Assembly (NCBI GenBank): GCA_017643165.1
Contig: JAEPNY010000004.1
Span: 124,001 to 188,000 of the forward strand
Source: Psychroserpens sp.
GTDB taxonomy: Bacteria; Bacteroidota; Bacteroidia; Flavobacteriales; Flavobacteriaceae
Reading direction: 5' to 3'
Length of the DNA stretch: 64,000 nt
In this document: piece by piece, positions 56,201 to 64,000 of the stretch
Numbering within the stretch: the first letter of the stretch is position 1
How the letters are laid out: each line of letters starts with the position of its first letter
Position numbers and translations under genes: made by a program
Notes under the pieces: model-generated
What the model saw: only the letters and a program-made list of their open reading frames with translations
Databases searched by the model: none
What the model was told of the DNA's origin: nothing

Positions 56201-56616
56201 AAGGAATCCGTAAATGTAAAGGCTAAACTTCCAACAAAGGCACTACCCAATATTGCAATCCCTGTATTTTGATCTATGCCTGATTCATTCACACTTACGA
56301 GTTTTCGCAATAACATAGTGATCGTCCAAAACATAAATAATATGGTAAACGCACTTGATACGGCACTCATCATATTCAACATCATACCTATTTGAGCAGG
56401 TTCTAATGCAAATAGTGAGAAAAAGGCACCTAACATTTGAAACAGTGGTGCTCCTGGAGGATGTCCAACTTGTAGTTTAGAAGAGGTTAAAATATATTCA
56501 CCTGCATCCCAAAAACTAACTGTTGGTTCAATTGTAAGCGCATATACTATAAGGGCTACAGTAAATACCGACCAACCTAAAATTCGATTCCATTTCTTGA
56601 AGTTGAAATGTGTCAT
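53296..56616 (-). CDS. DUF2723 family membrane protein (GT-C-like)
   Basis: A 1106-residue protein. About 12 membrane helices lie in the first 640 residues, starting with WSVFTVALIVYALTIEPTVS; SFWDAGEYILTSSKLQVGHP (near residue 30) carries the acidic pair seen at the start of GT-C glycosyltransferases. A large C-terminal soluble region with TPR-like helices follows (about residues 950-1106). DUF2723 proteins of Bacteroidota are thought to be polyprenyl-linked sugar transferases, perhaps for protein O-glycosylation; that role is inference. It heads the two-gene operon with the deacetylase. Confidence 0.85.
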   Translation of the reverse strand: MTHFNFKKWNRILGWSVFTVALIVYALTIEPTVSFWDAGEYILTSSKLQVGHPPGAPLFQMLGAFFSLFALEPAQIGMMLNMMSAVSSAFTILFMFWTITMLLRKLVSVNESGIDQNTGIAILGSAFVGSLAFTFTDSFWFNAVETEVYAMATLIMSILFYLGLCWERDMQKPRGHRWLILIAFVIGLSFGVHFMGLLTIPALGLIYYFKNYKTVTAKTFVIANVVSAAILLFIFKLLLPNALRLFSVSEIFFVNTVGLPFNSGSIIAGLVIVGVFFYALKYTRDKNYKYANTLTLCLIFIFIGFSSWVMLPIRANANVIINENNPSSARELLAYYNLEQYPETHLFHGPLFTDQYSGLDKNNPYLDDKPKYEKDYENGSYVIVNEWKNAKQNYNSEHASWLPRMWSGEHAENYMMFTGLLDFKIKPEYQMENQVRALVADFQKEVAEGKIDYEDYHNFLKQFGRDFLDIEKPSFGDNLYYMIDYQFGYMYWRYFMWNFAGRQDDIQGKYTKLHGNWISGIDAIDEWHLGISQDNLPSDVRDNKARNKYYFLPLILGIIGFLFVLSKDPKRFWVLLVFFLFTGLAIQFYTNVRPFEPRERDYSVVGSFYVFAIWIGFGVYAIIDLLKNYSKSKFIAPAISLVCLLLVPGILASENWDDHDRSERYTAQAMARKYLESCAPNAILFTIGDNDSFPLWYLQEIEGVRTDVRVVNTSLFQTDWYIDQMKRKAYESDPIPSQLTHDQYKYGTRDYIMTNEITRDTFMIKDFVNFVSSDDPRYKLAYALKATGDDPSLYPQQLLNSNYVPTKNIRVPVNKGNVLKYGIAKEKDADKIEPYLDVKISGSALYKNRLLMLDIIANNDWKRPIYFTGGAFSDEDYIWMKDFLQLDGLCYKLVPIRTPVDRANPFDMGRVDSELMYDKVMSWDWGNSGSDAIYHDVESRKNGITYRGNLARLLEKLIEEGQYDKAENVADLAMEKMPVDKFGFYTLLEPYISGYYEIEKEEKARQLYLEVSRVYQEKLTYWSGLSIDNQTRYLDEIVTDIEWYRNLVDLLVIYNDKDFALQETEKFNNYLSLFSHFMEDDMESDPQREERDIPKDTIDTIIGIDN

Positions 56617-56717
56617 AAAAGCGTCTATTTGATGCGAGCGAATTTAATAATAAATATGTTACACGCTAGTGATTTTAAGTAAACGTTACCATTTTTTGAT
56701 TATTTTGCAAAAAATTA

Positions 56718-56748
56718 TTTGTGCAAATAAAACTTTGTACTAAATTTG
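56718..56748 (+). promoter_or_regulatory. Promoter of tRNA-Gln
   Basis: TTTG (56718-56721), 19 bp, TAAATTTG (56741-56748), ending 17 bp before the mature tRNA. Confidence 0.8.
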
Positions 56749-56765
56749 CATGCTCATTATGAGAA

Positions 56766-56838
56766 TGGCCCATGGTGTAACTGGCAACACGTCTGGTTTT
56801 GGTCCAGAAGAGTCTAGGTTCGAGCCCTAGTGGGCCAA
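56766..56838 (+). tRNA. tRNA-Gln, anticodon TTG
   Basis: A 73-nt cloverleaf. Acceptor stem TGGCCCA / TGGGCCA, anticodon stem TCTGG / CCAGA with loop TTTTGGT (anticodon TTG, reading CAA), T arm CTAGG-TTCGAGC-CCTAG and discriminator A. CCA is not encoded. Confidence 0.96.
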
Positions 56839-56840
56839 CA

Positions 56841-56873
56841 AAAAGTCCTCCTTTTTTATGGAGGACTTTTTTA
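56841..56873. terminator. Terminator after tRNA-Gln, shared with the UspA gene
   Basis: AAAAAGTCCTCC / GGAGGACTTTTT stem with an 8-base loop and T tract. It is bidirectional between the tRNA and the convergent UspA gene. Confidence 0.88.
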
Positions 56874-56886
56874 TTGAATCTATCTT

Positions 56887-57711
56887 TTAAATTTTAAAAG
56901 TAATTACGGGCCTATTGGCATGATTGACGAGGTCTTCACTAATACTTCCATTAAAGAAATGTGCAATTCCTTGTCGTCCATGTGTACTTATACCAATTAA
57001 ATCAGCATCTATTTGTCTGGAAAAATTAAGAATGCCTTTTTCTACAGACTCGTCATTGTAGATTGTAATGGTATAGTTTTTAAAACTGTAATCAGCTATA
57101 AAATCATTAATACGATCATTCGCCTTTTGCGTCGTTGTGAAATTACTTGCGGTATTCACCATTAATAAATGTAACTGTGCACCAAAGGCAGTGGCCAATT
57201 CAGTGGCTTGTCGGTAGGTTTCTTTGTTGTCGTTTTTAAAATCCGATGCAAAAACAACGTCATCGATGCTAAAATCATCATGGTCATTTTTTATTACGAG
57301 TACAGGAACGTCAGAATTCCGAACCGCTTTTTCCGCATTTGATCCAACAAACATTTCTTTTATTCCACTTGCGCCATGTGATCCCATGGTTATCATTGAA
57401 ATATTATGTTCTTTACAGATTTCAGAAATTCCATTGAAAGAGCCATCAGGCTTAACGATTTCATGTACGGTTAAACCGTCAAGGTGTTCACTGTTTTTAA
57501 TGTCTTCAAATTTTTGATGCGCCATTTTCATGAAGAACATCACCTCTGGAACTTCAGCTTGGCTGCTCACAGCATCGATTTCTTGCATCGGAATTTCGAG
57601 CATGTGCAATAAATAGATTTCACTACCATGCTTTTTTGCAATTTGAGAAGCCACTTTTATGGCATGTTCTGCTTCCTGTGAAAAATCGGTTGGAACTAAT
57701 ATTTTTTTCAT
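56887..57711 (-). CDS. Universal stress protein with two UspA domains
   Basis: A 274-residue cytoplasmic protein with two tandem UspA domains of about 140 residues. Domain 1 starts MKKILVPTDFSQEAEHAIK and ends with the ATP-binding glycine motif GSHGASGIKEMFVGSNAEKA. Domain 2 has VVFASDFKNDNKETYRQA and the matching STHGRQGIAHFFNGSISEDL. Both glycine motifs are kept, so ATP binding is possible in each. It is likely stress-induced, with no enzymatic role inferred. Divergent from rimP. Confidence 0.93.
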   Translation of the reverse strand: MKKILVPTDFSQEAEHAIKVASQIAKKHGSEIYLLHMLEIPMQEIDAVSSQAEVPEVMFFMKMAHQKFEDIKNSEHLDGLTVHEIVKPDGSFNGISEICKEHNISMITMGSHGASGIKEMFVGSNAEKAVRNSDVPVLVIKNDHDDFSIDDVVFASDFKNDNKETYRQATELATAFGAQLHLLMVNTASNFTTTQKANDRINDFIADYSFKNYTITIYNDESVEKGILNFSRQIDADLIGISTHGRQGIAHFFNGSISEDLVNHANRPVITFKI

Positions 57712-57769
57712 GTGGATAGAGTGATTTAGTGTTACATAAATTTAATAATAAAAATCGAAATTTCCGTGC

Positions 57770-57801
57770 TTGTGAAAATCAATTAAAATGTTGTATATTT
57801 G
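57770..57801 (+). promoter_or_regulatory. Promoter of rimP-nusA-infB
   Basis: TTG (57770-57772), 21 bp, TATATTTG (57794-57801). Transcription would start near 57806, giving a leader of about 60 nt. Confidence 0.7.
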
Positions 57802-57827
57802 CAGCGTTGTTTGAAGAAAAAAGAATA

Positions 57828-57884
57828 ATGAGCGGACGAAAAGTCCGCTCTTTTTATAGCCGTTATGTTCAAGGAGACCGTTAA
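57828..57884 (+). CDS. Possible 18-codon leader ORF overlapping the rimP attenuator
   Basis: ATG at 57828 opens a frame of 18 codons (MSGRKVRSFYSRYVQGDR) ending with TAA at 57882-57884, running through the terminator hairpin and over the rimP start in another frame. Translation would keep the hairpin from forming; whether it is translated is unknown. Basic residues are frequent. Confidence 0.3.
   Translation: MSGRKVRSFYSRYVQGDR
57830..57855 (+). terminator. Attenuator-like terminator in the rimP leader
   Basis: Perfect 8-bp stem GAGCGGAC / GTCCGCTC with loop GAAAA, then five T, placed between the promoter and the rimP ATG at 57865. A complete intrinsic terminator here must be read through for the operon to be expressed. 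Confidence 0.8.
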
Positions 57885-58329
57885 ACAATTATTAGAGGAT
57901 GCGTTGGCAGAAAGACAAGATCTGTTTTTGATCGAATTTGAGGTGTCACAAGATCATCGAATTAAAGTGATTGTCGATGGAGATAATGGAGTTCTTGTTG
58001 AAGACTGCATGTTTTTAAGTCGTGCTATTGAGCATAATCTGGATCGAGAAGACACAGATTTTTCATTAGAAGTGCTTTCGGCTGGTGCAACATCACCTTT
58101 AACGAACAAACGACAGTATAAAAAGAATGTTGGTCGAACCTTGCAAGTGAAAACCACGTCAGAAGAAACTATAGAGGGAAAACTTACTGAAGCCGATGAT
58201 GAGAAAATTAGACTCGAGTGGAAAGCAAGAGAACCAAAACCTGTAGGTAAAGGAAAAGTAACCGTAAAAAAGCAGGCTGAGATTTCGTATGAAACGATTT
58301 CAAAAGCCCAAGTTGTAATAAAATTTTAA
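57865..58329 (+). CDS. rimP: Ribosome maturation factor RimP
   Basis: A 154-residue protein with the two-domain RimP organisation: an N-terminal alpha/beta domain (LEDALAERQDLFLIEFEVSQ, VEDCMFLSRAIEHNLDREDT and LEVLSAGATSPLTNKRQYKK) and a C-terminal SH3-like barrel (about residues 90-154). It is required for 30S subunit maturation. It heads the conserved rimP-nusA-infB operon and lies directly downstream of an attenuator-like terminator. Confidence 0.95.
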   Translation: MFKETVKQLLEDALAERQDLFLIEFEVSQDHRIKVIVDGDNGVLVEDCMFLSRAIEHNLDREDTDFSLEVLSAGATSPLTNKRQYKKNVGRTLQVKTTSEETIEGKLTEADDEKIRLEWKAREPKPVGKGKVTVKKQAEISYETISKAQVVIKF

Positions 58330-58338
58330 ATCGTAGTT

Positions 58339-59571
58339 ATGGAAAATATTGCGTTAATTGATTCGTTTTCAGAATTTAAGGATGATAAATTAATTGATCG
58401 TGTCACCCTAATGGCCATCTTAGAAGATGTTTTAAGAAATGCCTTGAAAAAGAAATATGGCGATGACGATAATTTTGATATCATTATTAACCCTGATAAA
58501 GGAGATTTAGAGATTTGGAGAAACCGAATTGTAGTTGCAGATGGCGAAGTTGAAGATCCAAATCAAGAAATTGAACTTTCTGAAGCGCAGCTGATAGAGC
58601 CAGATTTCGAGGTGGGTGAAGATGTTGCTGAAGAAGTAAAGTTGGTGAACCTAGGTCGACGTTCAATTTTAGCATTACGCCAAAACTTGATCTCTAAAAT
58701 TCATGAGCACGACAATACCAATATCTACAAACAATTTAAGGAGCTTGAGGGAGAGATTTATTCTGCAGAAGTTCATCACATTCGTCATAGAGCGATCATC
58801 TTACTAGATGATGAAGGGAATGAGATTATCTTGCCAAAGGACAAGCAAATTCCTTCAGATTTCTTTAGAAAAGGTGAAAATGTGAGAGGAATTATCGAAA
58901 GTGTTGAATTAAAGGGTAATAAGCCGGCAATTATTTTGTCAAGAACTGCGCCTGCTTTCTTGGAGAAATTATTTGAACAAGAAATTCCAGAAGTTTTTGA
59001 TGGATTGATCACAATTAAAAATGTGGTTAGAATTCCAGGTGAAAAAGCGAAAGTGGCAGTTGATTCATATGATGATCGTATCGATCCAGTTGGAGCTTGT
59101 GTTGGAATGAAAGGATCTAGAATCCATGGTATCGTTAGAGAATTAGGTAACGAAAATATCGATGTCATTAATTACACGAACAATTTACAGTTATTCATAA
59201 CCCGAGCACTTAGTCCTGCACGTGTCACTTCGATCAAAATTGATGAAGAAACGAAGCGCGCTGAGGTGTTATTAAAACCTGAAGAAGTCTCAAAAGCTAT
59301 TGGTAGAGGTGGTCACAATATTAGACTTGCCGGTAAACTAACTGGATATGAGATTGATGTATTTAGAGAAGGTGCAGAAGAAGATGTAGAGTTAACAGAA
59401 TTCTCTGATGAAATCGAAGGATGGATCATAGACGAATTCAATAAAGTCGGTCTCGATACAGCGAAGAGTATATTAGAACAAGATGTGGATGACTTGGTGA
59501 AACGTACCGATTTAGAAGAAGAAACAATATTAGATGTTATTAGAATTCTCAAAGAAGAGTTCGAAGACTAA
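58339..59571 (+). CDS. nusA: Transcription termination/antitermination protein NusA
   Basis: A 410-residue NusA: N-terminal RNA polymerase-binding domain (about residues 1-130, LRNALKKKYGDDDNFDI), the S1 domain (about 135-200, GEIYSAEVHHIRHRAIILLD), then two KH domains (VGACVGMKGSRIHGIVRELG and VSKAIGRGGHNIRLAGKLTG). The C-terminal acidic repeats of E. coli are largely absent, only a short acidic tail remains. It controls pausing, termination and antitermination. It lies 9 bp after rimP. Confidence 0.97.
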   Translation: MENIALIDSFSEFKDDKLIDRVTLMAILEDVLRNALKKKYGDDDNFDIIINPDKGDLEIWRNRIVVADGEVEDPNQEIELSEAQLIEPDFEVGEDVAEEVKLVNLGRRSILALRQNLISKIHEHDNTNIYKQFKELEGEIYSAEVHHIRHRAIILLDDEGNEIILPKDKQIPSDFFRKGENVRGIIESVELKGNKPAIILSRTAPAFLEKLFEQEIPEVFDGLITIKNVVRIPGEKAKVAVDSYDDRIDPVGACVGMKGSRIHGIVRELGNENIDVINYTNNLQLFITRALSPARVTSIKIDEETKRAEVLLKPEEVSKAIGRGGHNIRLAGKLTGYEIDVFREGAEEDVELTEFSDEIEGWIIDEFNKVGLDTAKSILEQDVDDLVKRTDLEEETILDVIRILKEEFED

Positions 59572-59639
59572 TACCAAGTTAACAATTAAAAGATGTGTGT
59601 TTGGTAGAATAGAATTTTAAGTTATATTACAAGCAATTT

Positions 59640-62297
59640 ATGGCTCAAACTAGATTAAATAAAGTATTAAGGGAATTGAATATCTCTATTGATCGCGCAG
59701 TAGATTTTTTAGAATCTAAAGGCGTTCAAATAGAGAAAAGTCCTAATACAAAAATCTCAGAAGAGGTTTACGCAATTCTTTCCGACGAATTTCAAACGGA
59801 TGCGAGTAAAAAAGTAGCATCGTTAGAAGTTAGTGAAGCTAAGCTGAAAGAGAAAGAAGAATTACGCGTGCAGCGTGAGCGTGAATTAGAGGAAAAGGCG
59901 CAGAAGGAAGCTGAGAGCCGCAAAGTTGTTAAGGCTAAAGCCGAATTAAGTGGGCCGAAGCAGGTTGGTAAAATAGAGCTTGACAAAGCAGAAGAAGAGC
60001 TTGAGGCTAAAGTTGAGGAAAAAGCGTCTGAGCCAGAGAAACCAGCTGAGGTAGAACAGCCAAAAGTTGAAACTGAAAAAGCAAAACCGAAGCCAGCTAA
60101 GAAAGAAGTTAAAGCAGAGGAGCCTCAAGCCGAAGAACCGGTAGAAGAAACCTTAAAAACACAATACAAAAAGCTTTCAGGGCCAAAAATCGCAGGTGAT
60201 AAGATCGATCTTTCTCAATTCAATAAACCTAAGAAAAAGAAAGAAGAGAAAAAGACTGAAAAAGATACCGATAATAAAAAGAAAAGACGCCGAATTAGTA
60301 AAGGACCTTCTGCTGGTGGAGATGCTCGCGGAGGAAACCGAGGCGGTCAAAAAGGATTCAAGAAAAAACGTACAATTGTCAAAGAAGAGCCTAGTGCAGA
60401 AGAGGTACAAAAACAAGTACGTGAAACCTTAGAAAAGCTTCAAGGTAAGTCCAACAAGGGTAAAGGTGCCAAGTATCGTAGAGAGAAAAGAGAGCTTCAT
60501 AGAGAACAATCTGAAAAAGAATTACAGGCAGAAGCAGCGGAAAGTAAAATCCTTAAAGTAACAGAATTTGTTACGGCGAGTGAAGTTGCTACAATGATGA
60601 ATGTGTCAGTAACTGAGATTATCTCGGCATGTATGTCTTTAGGAATGATGGTTACTATGAACCAAAGACTTGATGCAGAAACCTTATCGGTAGTAGCAGA
60701 CGAATTTGGATATGAAGTCGATTTTGTAACTGCTGATATTGAGGAGGCAATTGAAGAAGAAGTTGATAAACCAGAAGATTTAGAAGCAAGAGCTCCTATC
60801 GTAACGGTAATGGGACACGTTGATCACGGTAAGACATCATTACTGGATTACATTCGTGAAGAAAATGTTATTGCTGGAGAGTCTGGAGGTATCACACAGC
60901 ATATCGGTGCATATGGTGTAACCTTAAGTAGCGGACAACAAATTACATTCTTAGATACACCAGGTCACGAAGCCTTTACGGCAATGCGTGCTCGTGGTGC
61001 GCAGGTAACAGATTTAGCTATTATCGTAATCGCAGCCGATGATGCTGTTATGCCACAAACTAAAGAAGCAATTGCACACGCACAAGCTGCTGAAGTGCCA
61101 ATCGTTTTTGCAATAAATAAGATTGATAAGCCAGGCGCTAACCCAGAAAAAGTTAAAGAAGAATTAGCTAATATGAACCTTTTGGTTGAAGATTGGGGAG
61201 GAAAAATTCAGTCACATGATATTTCAGCTAAAAATGGTACAGGTGTTAAAGAATTACTCGAAAAAGTGTTGCTTGAAGCAGAATTATTGGAGCTTAAAGC
61301 AAATCCTGATAAGAAAGCTAACGGTACTGTTGTAGAAGCATTTTTAGATAAAGGACGTGGTTATGTATCAACGATTTTAGTTCAAGCGGGAACATTGAAA
61401 GTTGGAGATTATGTCTTAGCTGGTAAAAACAGTGGTAAGGTTAAAGCTATGCATGACGAGCGTGGTAACGAAGTTAAAGCGGCTGGACCTTCAAGACCTG
61501 TATCTATTTTAGGTTTAGACGGAGCACCTCAGGCAGGTGATAAGTTTAATGTCTTTGAAGATGAACGAGAAGCGAAACAAATTGCTGCTAAACGTACACA
61601 ATTACAACGTGAGCAATCGGTAAGAACGCAACGTCATATCACATTAGATGAAATTGGTCGTCGAATTGCGCTAGGAGACTTCCAAGAATTGAACATTATT
61701 TTGAAAGGTGATGTGGATGGTTCTGTTGAAGCTTTAACAGATTCATTCCAAAAATTATCTACGGAAGAAATACAAGTTAATATCATACACAAAGGCGTTG
61801 GAGCGATCACGGAAAGTGATGTGTTATTGGCAACAGCTTCAGATGCCATTATCATAGGGTTTAATGTAAGACCAATGGGTAATGCACGTCAAATTGCAGA
61901 TCAGGAAGAAATTGATATCCGAACATATTCAATTATCTATGATGCGATCAATGACCTGAAAGATGCGATGGAAGGTATGTTATCTCCAGAATTGAAAGAA
62001 GAGGTAACAGGTACAGCTGAAATTAGAGAGACATTCAAGATCTCTAAGATTGGAACCATTGCAGGTTGTATGGTGACTAACGGAAAAATCTTCAGAAATT
62101 CTGGTATTCGTTTAATTAGAGATGGTGTTGTTATCCATACAGGAGAACTGATTTCACTCAAGCGATTCAAGGATGATGTGAAGGAAGTTTCTAAAGGTTA
62201 CGATTGTGGAATGCAATTAAAAGGCTACAACGATATTCAGATAGATGATGTTTTAGAAGCCTTCCAAGAAGTAGAAGTGAAGAAAACATTAAAATAA
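59640..62297 (+). CDS. infB: Translation initiation factor IF-2
   Basis: An 885-residue IF-2. The N-terminal third is highly charged and of low complexity (Lys/Glu-rich, about residues 60-300), the usual variable region. The G domain begins at [20 protein letters not shown] (near residue 383), with switch [15 protein letters not shown] and the NKID motif. Domains II-IV follow with [18 protein letters not shown] in domain IV. It recruits initiator tRNA to the 30S subunit. Downstream is a bidirectional terminator at 62296. Confidence 0.97.
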   Translation: MAQTRLNKVLRELNISIDRAVDFLESKGVQIEKSPNTKISEEVYAILSDEFQTDASKKVASLEVSEAKLKEKEELRVQRERELEEKAQKEAESRKVVKAKAELSGPKQVGKIELDKAEEELEAKVEEKASEPEKPAEVEQPKVETEKAKPKPAKKEVKAEEPQAEEPVEETLKTQYKKLSGPKIAGDKIDLSQFNKPKKKKEEKKTEKDTDNKKKRRRISKGPSAGGDARGGNRGGQKGFKKKRTIVKEEPSAEEVQKQVRETLEKLQGKSNKGKGAKYRREKRELHREQSEKELQAEAAESKILKVTEFVTASEVATMMNVSVTEIISACMSLGMMVTMNQRLDAETLSVVADEFGYEVDFVTADIEEAIEEEVDKPEDLEARAPIVTVMGHVDHGKTSLLDYIREENVIAGESGGITQHIGAYGVTLSSGQQITFLDTPGHEAFTAMRARGAQVTDLAIIVIAADDAVMPQTKEAIAHAQAAEVPIVFAINKIDKPGANPEKVKEELANMNLLVEDWGGKIQSHDISAKNGTGVKELLEKVLLEAELLELKANPDKKANGTVVEAFLDKGRGYVSTILVQAGTLKVGDYVLAGKNSGKVKAMHDERGNEVKAAGPSRPVSILGLDGAPQAGDKFNVFEDEREAKQIAAKRTQLQREQSVRTQRHITLDEIGRRIALGDFQELNIILKGDVDGSVEALTDSFQKLSTEEIQVNIIHKGVGAITESDVLLATASDAIIIGFNVRPMGNARQIADQEEIDIRTYSIIYDAINDLKDAMEGMLSPELKEEVTGTAEIRETFKISKIGTIAGCMVTNGKIFRNSGIRLIRDGVVIHTGELISLKRFKDDVKEVSKGYDCGMQLKGYNDIQIDDVLEAFQEVEVKKTLK

Positions 62298-62327
62298 AAA
62301 AAAGCGACTTAAAGTCGCTTTTTTTGT
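62296..62327. terminator. Bidirectional terminator between infB and the SPOR gene
   Basis: AAAAAAAGCGAC / GTCGCTTTTTTT with a short loop, with A and T runs; it ends both convergent genes. Confidence 0.9.
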
Positions 62328-62337
62328 GTTCGCATAT

Positions 62338-62724
62338 TTAGTTTTTGTCGTCTTTCTTTGGAATGAATACCATGGCTTTGGTAAATTTCTTCTTTATTTC
62401 TAGAAGCGCAATATCAGCTTCAAGTCTTGTGCTAAAATTCCCCACCCATACCTTATAGTTCGGGGTTTCGTATACCAATTCAGAAGGCCACTGAGAAAAT
62501 GTATTTCTAAAATTTTCACGAAGCTTCATAGCTTCAGATCGCGATCCAAAATCCAACTGAATTTTGTAGACTTCCGCAGTTTTAACGTCTTTTTTATAAT
62601 CGAGTAATTTAGCGATATCTTCATCTTGATCAATCGTTACCGTTGCATCCTGAGCGAAGCCAAATTTCCCAAGGCCTACGATAAGACAAAATAAAGTAAT
62701 GATTTTTAGGTTTTTAGTTTTCAT
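62338..62724 (-). CDS. SPOR-domain exported protein
   Basis: A 128-residue protein. A signal peptide (MKTKNLKIITLFCLIVGLGK and a few more, cleavage near FAQ) precedes a C-terminal SPOR-type region (about residues 55-128): VYKIQLDFGSRSEAMKLREN, YKVWVGNFSTRLEADIAL and the final KKFTKAMVFIPKK. SPOR domains bind denuded peptidoglycan. The frame is open to 62778, but the ATG at 62724 puts the signal peptide at the N-terminus. Probably periplasmic. Confidence 0.85.
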   Translation of the reverse strand: MKTKNLKIITLFCLIVGLGKFGFAQDATVTIDQDEDIAKLLDYKKDVKTAEVYKIQLDFGSRSEAMKLRENFRNTFSQWPSELVYETPNYKVWVGNFSTRLEADIALLEIKKKFTKAMVFIPKKDDKN

Positions 62725-62879
62725 AAAAATTGAAATTTGATACAAATAAAACGAATTTTTTAGAGAGTAAAATGCCAATCTAAAATTATTAACGAAATCT
62801 TGTTCGAAATTGTTATTTAGAATCTTTATAAATTAGAAATTAACACTTATCTAACATTTCTAAAACGGACTAGATATCT

Positions 62880-62887
62880 TATTTTTG
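62880..62887 (+). promoter_or_regulatory. -7 element of the cytochrome gene
   Basis: TATTTTTG, exact consensus, 36 bp before the ATG at 62924. Confidence 0.6.
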
Positions 62888-62923
62888 CCTGAGATTTTAC
62901 AAACGTTTTTTTCAATTTCATTA

Positions 62924-64000
62924 ATGAAAAAATCATACCAAAGTTTAGAAGATAATTCAACTAACAATATGATACAGGTGATCTACCGTCGATTGGCCTC
63001 AAAGATGTCTTCTTTGGGACTAGTTATTTTACTTACGTTATCCACTTCACTTAATGCTCAAGAAGGCGATCCTGTTAAAGGAAAGCAATTATACAATACG
63101 AATTGTGCTGCATGTCACCAATTAGATAGAAAGATGACAGGTCCTGCTTTACGTAATGTTGAAGCAAGATTAGCTGAAGAGCAAGGTTTAGACAGAGAAT
63201 GGCTTAATAGCTGGATTAGGAATAGTGCAGGAATGATCAAATCTGGTGATGCGTATGCCAACCAAATTTGGAATGAGTACAATCAAACTGCGATGACTGC
63301 ATTCCCAACGTTATCTGATCAAGACATTTCAGATATTTTGGCGTATACGGCTGCTACACCTCCAGAGAAGGATGACGAAGTAATCCAACAGCAAGTTGTA
63401 GTTCAAGAGCCAGGAATTTCTAACAAATTAATCCTAGGCGCTCTTGCTATTTTATTTGCTTTACTGGCAATGGCATTAGTCTTGGTGAGGCGTACACTAA
63501 ATCGTTTTGCTGAAGAGAAAGGATTAGAAACTATTGAAGAAGATAAAGGCTTACCAATTTGGAAAGCGTTCGTGCAAAATCAGTTCTTAGTTCTGTGCTC
63601 TGTGATCTTCTTAATGCTTGCTAGTGCATATTTCGTTTACGGATACTTTATGCAGGTTGGAGTAGATCAGGGTTATGAGCCTGTACAACCAATACATTAC
63701 TCGCATAGAATTCATGCTGGAGACAATGGAATCGATTGTAAGTACTGTCATTCGTCTGCAAGAGTAAGTAAGCATTCTGGAATTCCATCATTGAACATCT
63801 GTATGAACTGTCACAAATCAATTTATCAGGTGGCTGAAGAAACGCAGAAAGAAGGAATTGAAGAATACGGAATTGATTACAATGCGGAAATCCAAAAATT
63901 ATACAAAGCAGTTGGATGGGATGAAAACGAGCAAAAGTATACAGGAGAAACACAACCGGTTAAGTGGGTGAGAATCCATAATCTTCCAGACTTCGCATAT
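62924..64000 (+). CDS. actA: Multiheme cytochrome c, ActA-like subunit of alternative complex III (3' truncated)
   Basis: The frame runs off the window end; 359 codons are visible. A signal segment (SLGLVILLTLSTSLNAQ) is followed by a class I cytochrome domain with a heme site CAACH (NTNCAACHQLD), then a membrane helix (LILGALAILFALLAMALVLV). A second helix precedes a cytochrome c3-like region with DCKYCHSSAR and ICMNCHKSIY. The fusion of a monoheme domain to a multiheme domain matches flavobacterial ActA, which feeds electrons into alternative complex III. The remaining act genes would be beyond the window. Start alternatives: 62924 or 62969. Confidence 0.8.
   Translation, partial: MKKSYQSLEDNSTNNMIQVIYRRLASKMSSLGLVILLTLSTSLNAQEGDPVKGKQLYNTNCAACHQLDRKMTGPALRNVEARLAEEQGLDREWLNSWIRNSAGMIKSGDAYANQIWNEYNQTAMTAFPTLSDQDISDILAYTAATPPEKDDEVIQQQVVVQEPGISNKLILGALAILFALLAMALVLVRRTLNRFAEEKGLETIEEDKGLPIWKAFVQNQFLVLCSVIFLMLASAYFVYGYFMQVGVDQGYEPVQPIHYSHRIHAGDNGIDCKYCHSSARVSKHSGIPSLNICMNCHKSIYQVAEETQKEGIEEYGIDYNAEIQKLYKAVGWDENEQKYTGETQPVKWVRIHNLPDFAY

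Noticed and set aside
60196-60432. ORF overlapping the charged N-terminal region of infB in another frame
   Set aside because: Lys/Arg-rich frame arising from the repetitive AAG/GAA codons of IF-2.

Overview
The window is a chromosomal segment of a member of the Bacteroidota, most likely a marine Flavobacteriaceae. The evidence is the low GC content, the SusC/SusD pair, a PorT/SprT-like protein of the type IX secretion system, the ExbB-ExbD-ExbD cluster, the rplM-rpsI-rpsB-tsf and pyrH-frr order, the near absence of Shine-Dalgarno sequences, and many promoters of the Bacteroidota type (-7 TAnnTTTG, -33 TTG/TTTG). No prophage, insertion sequence or CRISPR array was seen. Gene density is high and most of the content is core genome.

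Layout. 1-3.6 kb: the 3' part of a SusC receptor and its SusD lipoprotein. 3.7-10.4 kb: a TetR-led tetR-tolC-mfp-RND efflux operon on the minus strand with a palindromic operator. 10.5-16.5 kb: polyprenyl synthase and the 2-oxoglutarate dehydrogenase genes sucA-sucB. 16.5-17.2 kb: a 620-bp region without ordinary genes that holds three tandem minus-strand transcription units. Each has the same palindrome, TTG and -7 spacing; two end as terminator-capped small RNAs and one runs into a 35-codon membrane-peptide ORF. 17.2-19.5 kb: retropepsin-like protease, tatD and type I asparaginase. 19.5-23.1 kb: tRNA-Ser, the proton-channel cluster (exbB, a four-helix protein, two exbD) and porT. 23.1-29.2 kb: a PAP2-like membrane protein, rpoN, asnS and an MMPL exporter. 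29.4-33.4 kb: a large MG2/TonB-plug surface protein and a short DUF5686-like barrel. 33.4-37.9 kb: frr, pyrH, tsf, rpsB, rpsI and rplM. 38.2-43.6 kb: a Sua5-like gene, polA and an HTTM-like membrane protein with a small partner. 44.1-50.9 kb: aldehyde dehydrogenase and a glycoprotein-glycan cluster (glycosylasparaginase, FucP-like MFS, GH92 mannosidase). 51-56.6 kb: metallophosphoesterase, a thioredoxin-fold protein lacking CXXC, a polysaccharide deacetylase and a DUF2723 GT-C protein. 56.7-64 kb: tRNA-Gln, a double UspA protein, rimP-nusA-infB with a terminator in its leader, a SPOR protein, and the start of a multiheme cytochrome that probably opens an alternative complex III operon.

The most unusual item is the tandem regulated small-transcript array at 16.59-17.16 kb. 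Others worth checking are the rimP leader attenuator with an overlapping 18-codon ORF, three genes whose -7 element lies exactly 4 nt before the ATG (predicted leaderless mRNAs), and the terminator-like hairpin between rpsB and tsf. All functional names rest on reading motifs by eye; no database search was run.
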